From Paracoccaceae bacterium (lineage in GTDB: Bacteria > Pseudomonadota > Alphaproteobacteria > Rhodobacterales > Rhodobacteraceae): a DNA stretch of 64,000 nucleotides. The notes beneath the pieces were generated by a model. It saw only the letters and a program-made list of their open reading frames with translations. It did not search any database and was not told the DNA's origin. Where the stretch lies: contig WLWX01000001.1 in the NCBI GenBank assembly GCA_012103375.1, forward strand, positions 3,700,492-3,764,491. Reading direction: 5' to 3'. The position numbers and the translations under genes were made by a program. Shown piece after piece: positions 18,347-27,335 of this stretch (within the stretch, counting starts at the first letter, position 1; the number at the start of each line of letters is the position of its first letter).

Positions 18347-18645
18347 GGGCTGATGCGGTTGCCATCTCGGCAGATTGCAGCGCTACGGGCAAGCTTCAAT
18401 TGACGTAAATGGTGCGGGCTTTGCGACGTCTGAGGCTGGACGGCTGCTTGCTTGTCTTTCAGTTCGTTTCGGCCTGAAACGGGTATTCACCGATACACCG
18501 CAAGCCGGGCGCGTGCTGGACCGGTGAGCGGGCGCTGCACCGTTGAGTTTGCATGATTTTTGGCGCCGGTTTGGCCACCAACTCGCCTGGATGCGCCAAG
18601 TTCAGACCAGCGCCTGACCGGCGGGGCCGGTCGGGCGCGCGCGCC
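18347..18645. other. Gene-free gap between convergent bactofilin and yjgR genes
   Basis: 299 bp with no supported gene, RNA or clear intrinsic terminator. Confidence 0.4.
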
Positions 18646-20199
18646 CTATCGTCCCTTGAACAGCGTTCCGAAGATGCCGCGCACGATGCGCCGCCCGGTG
18701 GTTCCCTTCAGCTCTTTCACGACCACCTTGGCCAGCGCCCCGCCAAAGCTGTCGTCCTTGCGCATTCGCCTGCGAGAGGTGGAGCGCTCGACCCGCTCTC
18801 CCTTATAGCGCCGCCCGGTGCGGTATTCGCGCTCGGCCGCCTCGGCCGCCTCGGCCTCCTCCTCTCGCGCTTCGGCCTCAGCCGCTTCTTTCGCGGCTTT
18901 TTCGGCGCGGGCTGTCAGAATCTCGAAGGCGCTTTCGCGGTCTTTCAGATGTTCGTATTTCCCGGCAATCGGTGACGTCTTGATCAGCGCTTCACGGGCC
19001 GAGTGCTCGATCGGGCCCAGCCGCGACGACGGCGGGCGGATCAGCGTGCGTTCGACGACGCCGGGCGCGCCCTTTCGTTCCAGCATCGAGGTCACAGCCT
19101 CGCCCACGCCAACCTCGCGAATGGCGGATTCCACATCGAAGCGCGGATTGGCGCGATAGGTCTGCGCTGCGCGCGCAAGGTTGCGTTGATCACGCCCGGT
19201 GAAGGCGCGCAGGGCATGCTGGATGCGGTTGCCAAGCTGACCCAGAATATCCTCAGGCACGTCCGCCGGGTTCTGAGTGATGAAGAACACCCCGACCCCT
19301 TTAGAGCGGATCAGCCGCGCCACCTGTTCCACCTTGTCGACCAGCGCCTTGGGGGCATCGTCGAACAGCAGGTGCGCCTCGTCAAAGAAGAACACCAGCT
19401 TGGGTTTTTCGGGGTCGCCGACTTCGGGCAGTTCCTCGAACAGCTCACTCAGCAGCCACAGCAGGAAGGTCGAATAGAGGCGCGGCGACGACATCAGCTT
19501 GTCGGACGCCAGGATCGAGATGCGGCCCCGCCCATCGGTGTCAGTGCGGAAAATGTCCGAGATTTCCAGCGCAGGTTCCCCGAACAACCTGGTGCCACCC
19601 TGATTGTCGAGCACCAGCAATTGGCGCTGGATCGCGCCGATGGAACTGGTCGAGACATTGCCGTAACGCAAGCTCAACTCGGCCTTATTCTCGCCCACCC
19701 AGATCAGCAGTGCGCGCAGATCTTTGAGGTCCAGCAGCGGCATGCCTTCGTCGTCGGCGACGCGGAATGCGATGTTCAGGATGCCTTCCTGTGCGTCCGT
19801 CAATTCCATCAGGCGGGCCAGCCGCAGCGGCCCCATTTCGGCAACCGTGGTGCGGATCGGGTGACCCTGATCGCCAAACAGATCCCAGAAAGTCACCGGG
19901 AAGGATTCGTAAACATAGTCGGTGAAGCCGATTTTTTCGGCGCGGCTGGTAAAGGCCTCCTGCAGCTTGAATTCAGCGCTGCCAGCCTCGGCCAGGCCGG
20001 AAAGATCGCCTTTCACATCCGACAGGAACACCGGAACCCCCTGGGCCGAAAAGCTTTCGGCCAGGATTTGCAACGTCACCGTTTTGCCGGTTCCGGTCGC
20101 CCCTGCGATCAGGCCGTGACGGTTGGCATATTCCAGCAACATGCCCTGCGGATCACGGTACTCTTCGCCGCCACCACCGATAAAAATTGTGTCAGACAC
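18646..20199 (-). CDS. HerA-like ATPase of the YjgR/DUF853 family
   Basis: Protein of 517 residues. The Walker A motif is GATGTGKT (about residues 34-41); a Walker B-type segment LVFFFDEAHLLF occurs near residue 275; and an arginine-finger-like region follows in TGRDQRNLARAAQ. A conserved GVGVFFITQNPADVPEDILGQLGNR segment, quoted here only in part by position (about residues 300-325), marks the HerA/FtsK-like superfamily. A Glu/Ala-rich coiled coil (about residues 425-465) and a basic tail follow. The family is soluble and its cellular role is unclear. Confidence 0.9.
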   Translation of the reverse strand: MSDTIFIGGGGEEYRDPQGMLLEYANRHGLIAGATGTGKTVTLQILAESFSAQGVPVFLSDVKGDLSGLAEAGSAEFKLQEAFTSRAEKIGFTDYVYESFPVTFWDLFGDQGHPIRTTVAEMGPLRLARLMELTDAQEGILNIAFRVADDEGMPLLDLKDLRALLIWVGENKAELSLRYGNVSTSSIGAIQRQLLVLDNQGGTRLFGEPALEISDIFRTDTDGRGRISILASDKLMSSPRLYSTFLLWLLSELFEELPEVGDPEKPKLVFFFDEAHLLFDDAPKALVDKVEQVARLIRSKGVGVFFITQNPADVPEDILGQLGNRIQHALRAFTGRDQRNLARAAQTYRANPRFDVESAIREVGVGEAVTSMLERKGAPGVVERTLIRPPSSRLGPIEHSAREALIKTSPIAGKYEHLKDRESAFEILTARAEKAAKEAAEAEAREEEAEAAEAAEREYRTGRRYKGERVERSTSRRRMRKDDSFGGALAKVVVKELKGTTGRRIVRGIFGTLFKGR

Positions 20200-20399
20200 A
20201 CCGCCCGCCCCCTGAAAGAAAACTCACTTCGCCCAACATACAAACTTAACCCAAACCTGCCAGTGTTGTTACAGCCCGGGCAGCGCGTGTGTTGGTTTGT
20301 TGTCTGGGTGGCCCGTCTGAAAAATGGACAATCCACCGCCAAATTCGCCGATTGTTTTCAGCGGCTTGTCGGCATTACTTAACGTCACGGAATTCACTG

Positions 20400-20428
20400 T
20401 TGACGCAACGCTGTCTTGCCCTTAGTTT
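20400..20428 (+). promoter_or_regulatory. Candidate promoter of the intergenic small RNA
   Basis: TTGACG (20400-20405), 17-nt spacer, TAGTTT (20423-20428). The -35 box is good and the -10 box moderate. It points toward the hairpin and terminator that end at 20505. Confidence 0.4.
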
Positions 20429-20434
20429 CTGCGC

Positions 20435-20505
20435 CAATGACTAAGTCGGCCAGTCCGACGGGGAGAAAAGAATGCGGAAAAAGGGTCGAATTCGACCCTT
20501 TTTTT
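20435..20505 (+). ncRNA. Candidate small RNA of about 70 nt
   Basis: The predicted start lies about 7 nt after the -10 box at 20423-20428. A small hairpin GTCGG/CCGAC (20445-20459) is followed by an A/G-rich single-stranded stretch and a perfect terminator. The unit lies in a divergent intergenic region where no upstream gene needs a terminator in this direction, which is why a free-standing RNA is proposed. Alternatively it is a short attenuated leader of the IalB-like gene. Confidence 0.4.
20478..20505 (+). terminator. Perfect bidirectional intrinsic terminator
   Basis: AAAAAGGGTCG, loop AATT, CGACCCTTTTTTT. The 11-bp stem is perfect and flanked by A5 and T7, so it can work on both strands. 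Confidence 0.85.
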
Positions 20506-20614
20506 GTGTCTGGCGCCTGCCCCGCCGCAGTCGCGCATTTGTGGCCTGACACTGGCGTGACGGCATGATAAATCCCCCCGGGAAACACGACTTTTAACGA
20601 ATGACGAGGCACCG

Positions 20615-21190
20615 ATGTCTGATCTGATGAAATCCCTGGTACTTGGCCTGGCACTGGCCTTTGGCGGCGCAGCCTGGGCGCAGGACGAAAATGCAGCCGC
20701 GCCAGCGGGCGCAACGGCCGAGGGCGAAGCGCCCAAAGGGCCCTATCTGGCAGGAAACTTTGACGACTGGGAAATGCGGTGTCAGGCGGTCCCGGACGGG
20801 GAAGATCGCTGCCATCTGTACCAGTTGCTGAAGGATTCCAACGACAATTCGGTGGCCGAGATTTCTATCTTCGGCTTGGCCAAGGGCGGCAAGGCCGCTG
20901 CCGGGGTCACGATCATTACGCCGCTGGCCACGATGTTGCCACCGGGCATCGCGATGAAAGTGGACAATGGCAAGGTGACACGCCGGCCGTTTACCTTCTG
21001 CGCAGCGATCGGGTGTTTTTCGCGGTTTGGCCTTGCTGAAGCCGAAGTCGCGGCGTTCAAGCGCGGCGCCAAGGCGGATTTGCAAATCGTACCGGCGGCC
21101 GCTGAGAATAAGACGGTTGATCTGTCGGTATCCCTGAAAGGGTTCACCGCTGGTTTTGACGCCGTGAACGCCGCCAACGGCACCAACTGA
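20615..21190 (+). CDS. Invasion-associated locus B (IalB) family protein
   Basis: Protein of 191 residues with a Sec signal peptide (hydrophobic LVLGLALAFGGAAWAQ, cleavage likely after AWA). The mature part has an Ala-rich linker and then the IalB domain, with FDDWEMRCQ near the start, LPPGIAMKVDNGK and FTFCAAIGCFSRF in the middle. Four Cys residues could form two disulfides. IalB relatives are periplasmic or outer-membrane-associated proteins, widespread in non-pathogenic alphaproteobacteria; the molecular role is unknown. A GAGG ribosome site precedes the ATG. Confidence 0.9.
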   Translation: MSDLMKSLVLGLALAFGGAAWAQDENAAAPAGATAEGEAPKGPYLAGNFDDWEMRCQAVPDGEDRCHLYQLLKDSNDNSVAEISIFGLAKGGKAAAGVTIITPLATMLPPGIAMKVDNGKVTRRPFTFCAAIGCFSRFGLAEAEVAAFKRGAKADLQIVPAAAENKTVDLSVSLKGFTAGFDAVNAANGTN

Positions 21191-21201
21191 GGCGGCGCCG
21201 G

Positions 21202-22410
21202 CTAAGCCTGCCTGAGCGCCAGTACAGCGTTCAACCCGCCAAAAGCAAATGCATTCGACAGCGCGACGTCCACCCGGGCGTCGCGCGCGTCGTTTGGGAC
21301 AACGTCCAGCGGACAATCCGGGTCCGCCTTTTGATGGCCGATTGTCGGGGCCACCACGCCGTCGCGCAGCGCCATCAGACAGGCCAGCAACTCGACCGCG
21401 CCAGTGCCACCGATGCAGTGCCCGTGCATCGCCTTGGTCGAGGAAACCATCAGATCTGCGGCGTGATCCCCAAACACCTGCGCAATTGCGGCGCATTCTG
21501 TCCGGTCGTTGGCCGCCGTGCCGGTGCCATGCGCGTTGACATAGCTGACGTCCGCGGGCGCGATTCCGGCATCGCGCAACGCACCTGATATCGCCCGCGC
21601 CGCACCATCCTGCGACGGCATCACGATGTCGGACGCGTCCGAGGTCATGGCAAAGCCGACAACCTCGGCCAGGATATCGGCGCCACGGGCCGCCGCGTGG
21701 TCCCATTCCTCAAAAACATAGACCGCTGCGCCTTCGCCCTGAACCATCCCGTTGCGGGTGGCGCAGAACGGGCGGCAGGCATCGCGGGACATCACGCGCA
21801 ACCCTTCCCAGGCCTTGATGCCGCCGAAACACAGCATCGCCTCGGACCCGCCGGTCAGCATCACCGGCGCCGCGCCCGAGCGCACCAAATGGAACGCCTG
21901 CCCCATTGCGTGATTGGACGACGCACAGGCCGTGCTGACTGCGTAAGTCGGGCCGCGCAGCCCGTGGATCATCGACACATGGCTGGCCGCCGCATTGGCC
22001 ATCAGGCGCGGCACAACGAAGGGATGCACCCGGTTCTTGCCGTCTTCATAGACAAGGCGAAAATTTTCGTCCTGGGTGCCAAGCCCGCCGCCCGAGGTGC
22101 CGATAATCGCGCCCGAACGATCCGCAAGGTCGCCCTCAAACCTCAGGCCAGAGGCGGCAACCGCCTGCTGGGCCGCGATCAGTGCAAACTGCGTGAACCG
22201 GTCGTAAAGCGCGATCTGCTGGCGCGACCAATGTTCGTCTTCGTCGTAGCCCTTAACCTGCGCGCCAATGCGCACCTGCAGACGGTCCGCATCGCGCAGG
22301 TCCAGCGGGCCGACGCCGCACTGCCCCTCGGCCATGGCGGCATGCGTTTGTTCGACTGAATGGCCCAGCGCGTTGATCGTCCCGGCGCCGGTGATTGCAA
22401 CCCGTTTCAT
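21202..22410 (-). CDS. Beta-ketoacyl-ACP synthase family protein
   Basis: Condensing enzyme of 402 residues. The catalytic triad is visible: Cys in VSTACASSNHAMG, His in NAHGTGTAANDRTE and His in KAMHGHCIGGTGAVE, the Cys-His-His arrangement of KAS I/II. It condenses malonyl-ACP with an acyl chain. The start overlaps the stop of the adjacent acyl carrier protein gene, and both follow lpxD. This suggests a dedicated acyl chain for lipid A or another special lipid and not bulk fatty acid synthesis (inference). Confidence 0.93.
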   Translation of the reverse strand: MKRVAITGAGTINALGHSVEQTHAAMAEGQCGVGPLDLRDADRLQVRIGAQVKGYDEDEHWSRQQIALYDRFTQFALIAAQQAVAASGLRFEGDLADRSGAIIGTSGGGLGTQDENFRLVYEDGKNRVHPFVVPRLMANAAASHVSMIHGLRGPTYAVSTACASSNHAMGQAFHLVRSGAAPVMLTGGSEAMLCFGGIKAWEGLRVMSRDACRPFCATRNGMVQGEGAAVYVFEEWDHAAARGADILAEVVGFAMTSDASDIVMPSQDGAARAISGALRDAGIAPADVSYVNAHGTGTAANDRTECAAIAQVFGDHAADLMVSSTKAMHGHCIGGTGAVELLACLMALRDGVVAPTIGHQKADPDCPLDVVPNDARDARVDVALSNAFAFGGLNAVLALRQA

Positions 22411-22673
22411 GCAGCGCGCGCCGCGATCAGGCCTTCGACAGCCCCGATGATGGCGGCAACCGACGAAATGTCGAAAGCACTGTCCTGTGGAGTGTTGGTG
22501 TTGAATGGCACTTCGACGTCAAATTCTTCCTCGATCGAGAAGATCGCCTCGACCAGGCCGATGCTGTCGATACCAAGGTCTTCCAGGGAATGGTCCGTCG
22601 AAACGTCGATGGGTTCCAGCACCGCCTGTTGGGCTAAAATGCGAATGACCCTGTCTTTCACACTCTGCGACAT
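22407..22673 (-). CDS. Acyl carrier protein
   Basis: Protein of 88 residues with the phosphopantetheine site Ser37 in LGIDSIGL and an acidic helix II (VEAIFSIEEEFDVEVPF). The usual DSL is DSI here, and the C-terminus is longer than in the housekeeping AcpP, so it is a specialised carrier. It lies between lpxD and the ketoacyl synthase, overlapping the latter by 4 bp. It does not resemble the AcpXL that rhizobia use for very-long-chain lipid A acyls closely enough to name it so. Confidence 0.9.
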   Translation of the reverse strand: MSQSVKDRVIRILAQQAVLEPIDVSTDHSLEDLGIDSIGLVEAIFSIEEEFDVEVPFNTNTPQDSAFDISSVAAIIGAVEGLIAARAA

Positions 22674-22714
22674 GAACTGCCCCGATCAGAAATGAACCTG
22701 CTGTCGCGGCTGAT

Positions 22715-23830
22715 TTAGTCGTTCGCAGCGGGCTTTTGAACCGCTTTCTTAAGCGTCGCAACGTCGCGGGCCAGACGCGGCAGGCGGCGCAGGGCCTTGT
22801 AGCTGTCGATACTGGTCTGCATCGGCACCGCGGGATAGCCCAGCATGGCCCGCCCGGCGGGGACATTCGACATGATGACGCTGCCGAAACCGGCAATCAC
22901 GCCGTCACCAATGAAGATATTGTCCTGCACACAGACGCGCCCACCCAGCACGACCTGATCGCCAATCTCAACCGATCCGGCTATCCCGACCTGCCCGCAT
23001 AACAACACGTTACGGCCGATCCGGCAGTTGTGGCCGACATGCACCATGTTGTCGAGTTTGGTGCCGTCGCCAATGGTGGTCGCCCGGATAGTGCCCCGGT
23101 CGATGGTTGAATTTGCGCCGAATTCGACATCATCGCCGATTTCGACCGTGCCCAGCGAATGGATACGCTCCCAGGGTTGGGCGTCTGTCGGGGTGTCCGC
23201 GCCCAGCGTTTCGCGCACGGTTTCGACGGCCGATTTTTCCGCCGTCACGAACGAGAATCCGTCCGCTCCGATGACACCACCGGGTTGGGCGGTGAAGCGG
23301 TCGCCGATCTTTACCCGCGCGCCGATCCGCAGACCGGGATGGATCAACGCGTCGTCGCCGATCTGCGCGCCTTCGGCGATGCTGACATGGGCAGCAATGC
23401 GGGCGTTTGCCCCGATGCGCACGCCGCGCCCAATGACGACAAAGGGGCCGATGGCGGCCCCGGCCGCGATCTGCGCGCTTGGGTCGATCACGGCGCTGGA
23501 GTGAATGCCGGGCGCAACCTCGGGGCCCGGATCGAACAGCGCGGTGACGCCCGCCATTGCAAGGCGCGCGCGGGGCACCTCCACAGCGCCCGACAGGCCC
23601 AGCGCCTGCCAGTCCGCCCCGGGCCAGACCAGAGCGGCGCGCGCGCGGCCCTTGGTCAGACCGTCGGCATAGGCCGGGTTCATCGCCATCGCCAACTGGT
23701 CAGGCGCGGCATCCGCCGGTTCCGCCGCCCCGCTGAGCGGCAATGTCCCGTCGCCCAGAACCGGCGCGCCCAGCGCGCTGGCAATATCGGCCAGGGTGAA
23801 TGTGGTCATCTGTTGCGGGCTTTCAGACAT
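22715..23830 (-). CDS. lpxD: UDP-3-O-acylglucosamine N-acyltransferase LpxD
   Basis: Protein of 371 residues. An N-terminal uridine-binding-like domain (TFTLADIASALGAPVLG) is followed by a long left-handed beta-helix of hexapeptide repeats (IAAGAAIGPFVVIGRGVRIG and similar). The catalytic His is probably in DNMVHVGHNCRIG, the usual place in LpxD. The enzyme adds the second 3-hydroxyacyl chain, from ACP, in lipid A synthesis at the cytoplasmic side. An in-frame ATG at 23809 is an alternative start. It starts 5 bp after glmM, so it belongs to the folB-folP-glmM-lpxD-ACP-KAS gene string. Confidence 0.95.
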   Translation of the reverse strand: MSESPQQMTTFTLADIASALGAPVLGDGTLPLSGAAEPADAAPDQLAMAMNPAYADGLTKGRARAALVWPGADWQALGLSGAVEVPRARLAMAGVTALFDPGPEVAPGIHSSAVIDPSAQIAAGAAIGPFVVIGRGVRIGANARIAAHVSIAEGAQIGDDALIHPGLRIGARVKIGDRFTAQPGGVIGADGFSFVTAEKSAVETVRETLGADTPTDAQPWERIHSLGTVEIGDDVEFGANSTIDRGTIRATTIGDGTKLDNMVHVGHNCRIGRNVLLCGQVGIAGSVEIGDQVVLGGRVCVQDNIFIGDGVIAGFGSVIMSNVPAGRAMLGYPAVPMQTSIDSYKALRRLPRLARDVATLKKAVQKPAAND

Positions 23831-23835
23831 CGTGC

Positions 23836-25176
23836 TCAGGCCGCTGCCTCAACCGCTGCGACCACACCGTCAACGACTTCGGCCAGAAGCCCCTCATCCT
23901 CACACTCGGCCATGACGCGGATCAAAGGCTCGGTTCCCGACTTGCGGATCAATAGGCGACCGGTGCCGTTTAACTGGTGTTCGGCATCGGCAATCGCCGC
24001 CTGTACCGGTACTGCATTGGTCGGGTCAGGGCCTGCATAGCGGACGTTCTTCAACAGCTGTGGCACGGGGGTGAAGCTTTGCGTCAGCACGCTGGCCTTG
24101 ACCTCGGTACGTACCATCTCGGCAAGGAATTGCAGCCCGGCGGCCAGCCCGTCGCCGGTTGTGCCGAAATCGGTCATGACGATATGGCCCGATTGCTCAC
24201 CACCCAGATTGAAGCCGCCTGCACGCATCGCTTCGACCACATAGCGGTCGCCGACGGCAGTGCGCATCAGGTCCAATCCGCGTTTTTTGAGGAAGCGTTC
24301 CAACCCCAGATTGCTCATCACCGTGGCGACAAGCATGTTTTCGTTCAGCCACCCCTCGTCCGCCCAGCGCGCCGCCAGCAGCGCCATCAGCTGATCGCCG
24401 TCCGCCACACGCCCGTTCTGATCCAGGATCATCACCCGGTCGGCATCCCCGTCCAGGCAGATGCCCACATCCGCGCCGTGCGCCACAATGGATTCAGCGG
24501 CCAGCGAGGTATTGGTCGACCCGCAGCCATTGTTGATATTGGTGCCATTCGGGCTGACCCCGACGGGGATCACCTCGGCCCCCAACTCCCACAGGACTTC
24601 GGGCGCGGCGCGATAGGCGGCCCCGTTGGCGCAATCCACCACGACCTTCAGCCCGTCCAGCCGCAGCCCGCGGGGAAAGCTGGCCTTGGTCCGTTCCACA
24701 TAGCGCCCCCGGCCATCGTCGATCCGGGTGGCGCGGCCAATCTCGGCCGGCGGCACGGGGGCCACGTCGCCCTGCACCATGGCGGCAATCTCGGCCTCGG
24801 CCTCATCACTCAGCTTGAAACCATCGGGGCCGAAGAACTTGATGCCGTTGTCCTGGTGCGGATTGTGGCTGGCCGAGATCATGATCCCCAGATCGGCGCG
24901 CATGGACCGTGTCAGCAAGCCAACCGCCGGGGTCGGCACCGGGCCTAGCAGCAGCACATCCATGCCGGTGCTGGTCAGGCCCGCAGTCAGCGCGTTTTCG
25001 ATCATGTAACCGCTAAGGCGCGTGTCCTTGCCGATCACCACCCGGTGCCGGATCTGCCCATCGGTGCGAAAATACCGCCCCGCCGCCGCGCCAAGTCGCA
25101 AGCACATATCGGCGGTCATCGGCCACTCATTAGCCCTGCCGCGCACGCCGTCGGTTCCAAACAATGGTTTGCTCAT
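23836..25176 (-). CDS. glmM: Phosphoglucosamine mutase GlmM
   Basis: Protein of 446 residues starting [20 protein letters not shown]. It converts glucosamine 6-phosphate to the 1-phosphate for UDP-GlcNAc, which feeds peptidoglycan and lipid A. The phosphorylated Ser is in [16 protein letters not shown] (near residue 102), metal binding is in [11 protein letters not shown] and the phosphate-binding loop is [12 protein letters not shown] at the C-terminus. The start at 25176 overlaps the folP stop (ATGA); a longer frame upstream has no support. Placement with lpxD fits envelope synthesis. Confidence 0.97.
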   Translation of the reverse strand: MSKPLFGTDGVRGRANEWPMTADMCLRLGAAAGRYFRTDGQIRHRVVIGKDTRLSGYMIENALTAGLTSTGMDVLLLGPVPTPAVGLLTRSMRADLGIMISASHNPHQDNGIKFFGPDGFKLSDEAEAEIAAMVQGDVAPVPPAEIGRATRIDDGRGRYVERTKASFPRGLRLDGLKVVVDCANGAAYRAAPEVLWELGAEVIPVGVSPNGTNINNGCGSTNTSLAAESIVAHGADVGICLDGDADRVMILDQNGRVADGDQLMALLAARWADEGWLNENMLVATVMSNLGLERFLKKRGLDLMRTAVGDRYVVEAMRAGGFNLGGEQSGHIVMTDFGTTGDGLAAGLQFLAEMVRTEVKASVLTQSFTPVPQLLKNVRYAGPDPTNAVPVQAAIADAEHQLNGTGRLLIRKSGTEPLIRVMAECEDEGLLAEVVDGVVAAVEAAA

Positions 25177-26186
25177 GCCTGTCCCATTCCCGTTGCCGCC
25201 TGCCACAGGGTGACGGCTTGTTTTGTCGCTTCCATATCATGAACGCGGGTGATCTGCACGCCCTGCGCCAGCCCTGCCAGCGCGACGGCGAGTGATCCCG
25301 GCATCCGGTCATCCGCATCCGCGGCCCCCGCCAGCGTTCCGATAAAGCGCTTGCGCGACGCCCCCAGCAGGATCGGACAGCCAAGGCCATGAAACAGCGA
25401 CAGCCCGCGCAGCAGCGCCCGATTATGATCCACCGTCTTGCCAAATCCGATACCCGGATCAACCACGATCCGGTCCGCCGCAATCCCTGCTGCGCGCGCC
25501 GCAGCGACCCGCCCGGCGAGGTAGTCATATACGTCCAGCAGAACATCGTCATAGCGCGGCGCGTCCTGCATCGTCGCCGGATCGCCCTGCGCATGCATCA
25601 GGATCACCGGGGCGTTCGCGTCGGCGACCACGGTGGCCAGTGCCGGATCAAAGCCGAGCGCGGCCACGTCATTGACGATATCGGCCCCTGCCTGCAAAGC
25701 CGCCTGCGCCACGGAGGCCTTGCGCGTATCGATTGACAGCGCGCCGTCATACCCGTGCCGCAGCGCCTCGATTACCGGCGCCGTGCGTGCAATCTCATCC
25801 GCCACTGAAACCTCGGCCGCGCCGGGGCGGGTACTTTCGCCGCCGATGTCGAGGATATCCGCCCCGCCCGAAGCCATCGCGCGGGCATGGGCCAGCGCCA
25901 CGTCAGGGTCGAAGAACCGCCCGCCGTCCGAAAAACTGTCCGGCGTCACATTCAGAATGCCCATCAGGCGCGGCTGGGTCAGATCAAGTCCGGCCAGCGG
26001 CGCGCGGGGCGCGGTGATTGCAGCAAGCGTGTCGTCCGGAATTTCCGACGTAGCCACGACCTTGCGCACACCGCCTCGCTCGATCCGCTCGGCATGGGTA
26101 AACCAGCCCCAGCCCCCGGCCACGGGCTGCGCACCGGCAGGCCGGGCGGCGTCGATCTGGACAAGGGGGCGGTAATAGCTGTTCAT
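25173..26186 (-). CDS. folP: Dihydropteroate synthase FolP
   Basis: Protein of 337 residues from the ATG at 26186 ([10 protein letters not shown]); a GTG at 26228 that overlaps the folB stop would add 14 residues, and neither start has a strong ribosome site. The TIM-barrel motifs are [41 protein letters not shown] and RVHDM, binding the pterin pyrophosphate and p-aminobenzoate. It is the target of sulfonamides in the family. An N-terminal extension of about 80 residues before the first barrel motif is longer than in E. coli FolP but usual for rhodobacteral proteins as I recall. Confidence 0.95.
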   Translation of the reverse strand: MNSYYRPLVQIDAARPAGAQPVAGGWGWFTHAERIERGGVRKVVATSEIPDDTLAAITAPRAPLAGLDLTQPRLMGILNVTPDSFSDGGRFFDPDVALAHARAMASGGADILDIGGESTRPGAAEVSVADEIARTAPVIEALRHGYDGALSIDTRKASVAQAALQAGADIVNDVAALGFDPALATVVADANAPVILMHAQGDPATMQDAPRYDDVLLDVYDYLAGRVAAARAAGIAADRIVVDPGIGFGKTVDHNRALLRGLSLFHGLGCPILLGASRKRFIGTLAGAADADDRMPGSLAVALAGLAQGVQITRVHDMEATKQAVTLWQAATGMGQA

Positions 26187-26224
26187 GCCACGGCTATCGG
26201 CAATCGGCCCCGCCTTGGCAAGGA

Positions 26225-27115
26225 TCACCCCAGAGAGAGTGTTTCAGTTTCGACAGAAATCGCCGGAGTTCTGACGCCTGCGGGCAAATCCCTGCCGACG
26301 ACCACCAGTTTCTGCGCACCCAGCCGGTCAGCCATCCAACCCGCCAGGACGGCCCCTTCAGCGGCCGCATCCGGCGCCCCCGGCGTGTCGAGCAGTATTT
26401 TCCCCGGCGCCCAGAGTGTTAGCCGCCCCTGTGCAAGCGCCCAGTCAACTTCGGTACGGGTGGCGGCGACATGGGCCTTGGCGTGCAGCATCGACAGCGC
26501 CCAGGTCGCGGCGTCGCGGGTCAGCAGGGCGATGCGGCGCTGCGCTTCGTTCGATGGCGCGGCGATATCCGCATCAGCGCAAACCAGAACCGGTTTTTCC
26601 TGATGATGCAGATAGTCCAGCCATTTGACCGCAGCCTCGGGCGCGCCGGTCAGCGCGCCAAGGTCCACGACGACAGGCGGGGTCGCACCGCTGGCCGCCT
26701 GTTTGCTGCTTTGGCGCACAACCTCGATCCCCAGAGCGCCCGGTCCACGGTCCAGCTTTTCAATGCGAATCCAGACCTGTCGCGCCTGTGGTTCAGCCAG
26801 AAGGCGAAGCGAGATACGCTCGGCCAGCGTTTCCAGCAGGGCAAGGCGCTCTGCCGCAAGCTCGGCCCGGATCGCATCGGCGATGGTATCATAGGACAGG
26901 ATGCGGTCGACGTCGTCGCCGACCTCCGCATCCGGCGGGGCAACGGCCACGACAACCGAAAATTGCAGGCGCTGTTTCGTGCCACGCTCAACCTCGAACG
27001 CGCCGATTTCGACGTCGACAGGGAAGTCGCGCAAGGAAATCCGATCTGCATCCGGCGCATCCGCGCGGGCGCGATCCTCAAGCGGGCCGAAGCTGAGTGA
27101 GACGGAGTCGGTCAT
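26225..27115 (-). CDS. folB: Dihydroneopterin aldolase FolB with a C-terminal extension
   Basis: Protein of 296 residues, about twice the usual 120. Residues about 25-135 form the FolB domain: ISLRDFPVDVEIGAFEVERGTK, given here by position, then VDRILSYDTIADAI and LLETLAERISLRLL, then IRIEKLDRGPGALGIEV. The remaining 160 or so residues are a second domain that I do not recognise, with VVVDLGALTGAPEAAVKWLDYLHHQ and a segment TEVDWALAQGRLTLWAPGK. The enzyme cleaves dihydroneopterin in folate synthesis; folP lies next downstream. A strong terminator separates it from the upstream hydrolase gene. Confidence 0.9.
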   Translation of the reverse strand: MTDSVSLSFGPLEDRARADAPDADRISLRDFPVDVEIGAFEVERGTKQRLQFSVVVAVAPPDAEVGDDVDRILSYDTIADAIRAELAAERLALLETLAERISLRLLAEPQARQVWIRIEKLDRGPGALGIEVVRQSSKQAASGATPPVVVDLGALTGAPEAAVKWLDYLHHQEKPVLVCADADIAAPSNEAQRRIALLTRDAATWALSMLHAKAHVAATRTEVDWALAQGRLTLWAPGKILLDTPGAPDAAAEGAVLAGWMADRLGAQKLVVVGRDLPAGVRTPAISVETETLSLG

Positions 27116-27266
27116 CAAAGCCGGGTTAGCGTATGATCGGTCCGGGATGAACCAGAAAAGGCGGGCGAGATGATCGGTTTGGGATGCGGCGCTGCTGGTC
27201 TGGATGTCCGAGGATCGCCGGGCAAGCCAGTGAATGCAAAAAGGTCCACCAATGTCCACATCACGC

Positions 27267-27295
27267 AAAAAAGCGGCCCGGGACTTGCCCGGGCC
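27267..27295 (-). terminator. Intrinsic terminator of the SleB-like hydrolase gene
   Basis: On the minus strand GGCCCGGG, loop CAAGT, CCCGGGCC, then GC and six T. It follows the hydrolase stop by about 40 bp. Confidence 0.9.
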
Positions 27296-27335
27296 TGCCA
27301 TTCAATCCGTCAGATCAACTGAGCCGGATAAACGA

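Larger units (their letters stand above)
20200..20614. other. 415-bp divergent intergenic region
   Basis: Between yjgR (minus) and the IalB-like gene (plus). It contains a sigma70-like promoter, a possible small RNA and a perfect intrinsic terminator (listed separately). No protein gene is convincing, although a 25-codon frame starts at 20472 behind GGGGAG and runs through the terminator. Confidence 0.5.

Noticed and set aside
20472-20549. 25-codon frame with GGGGAG and ATG within the small RNA candidate
   Set aside because: It runs through the perfect terminator stem, and its codons follow from the hairpin sequence. It is too short to support.
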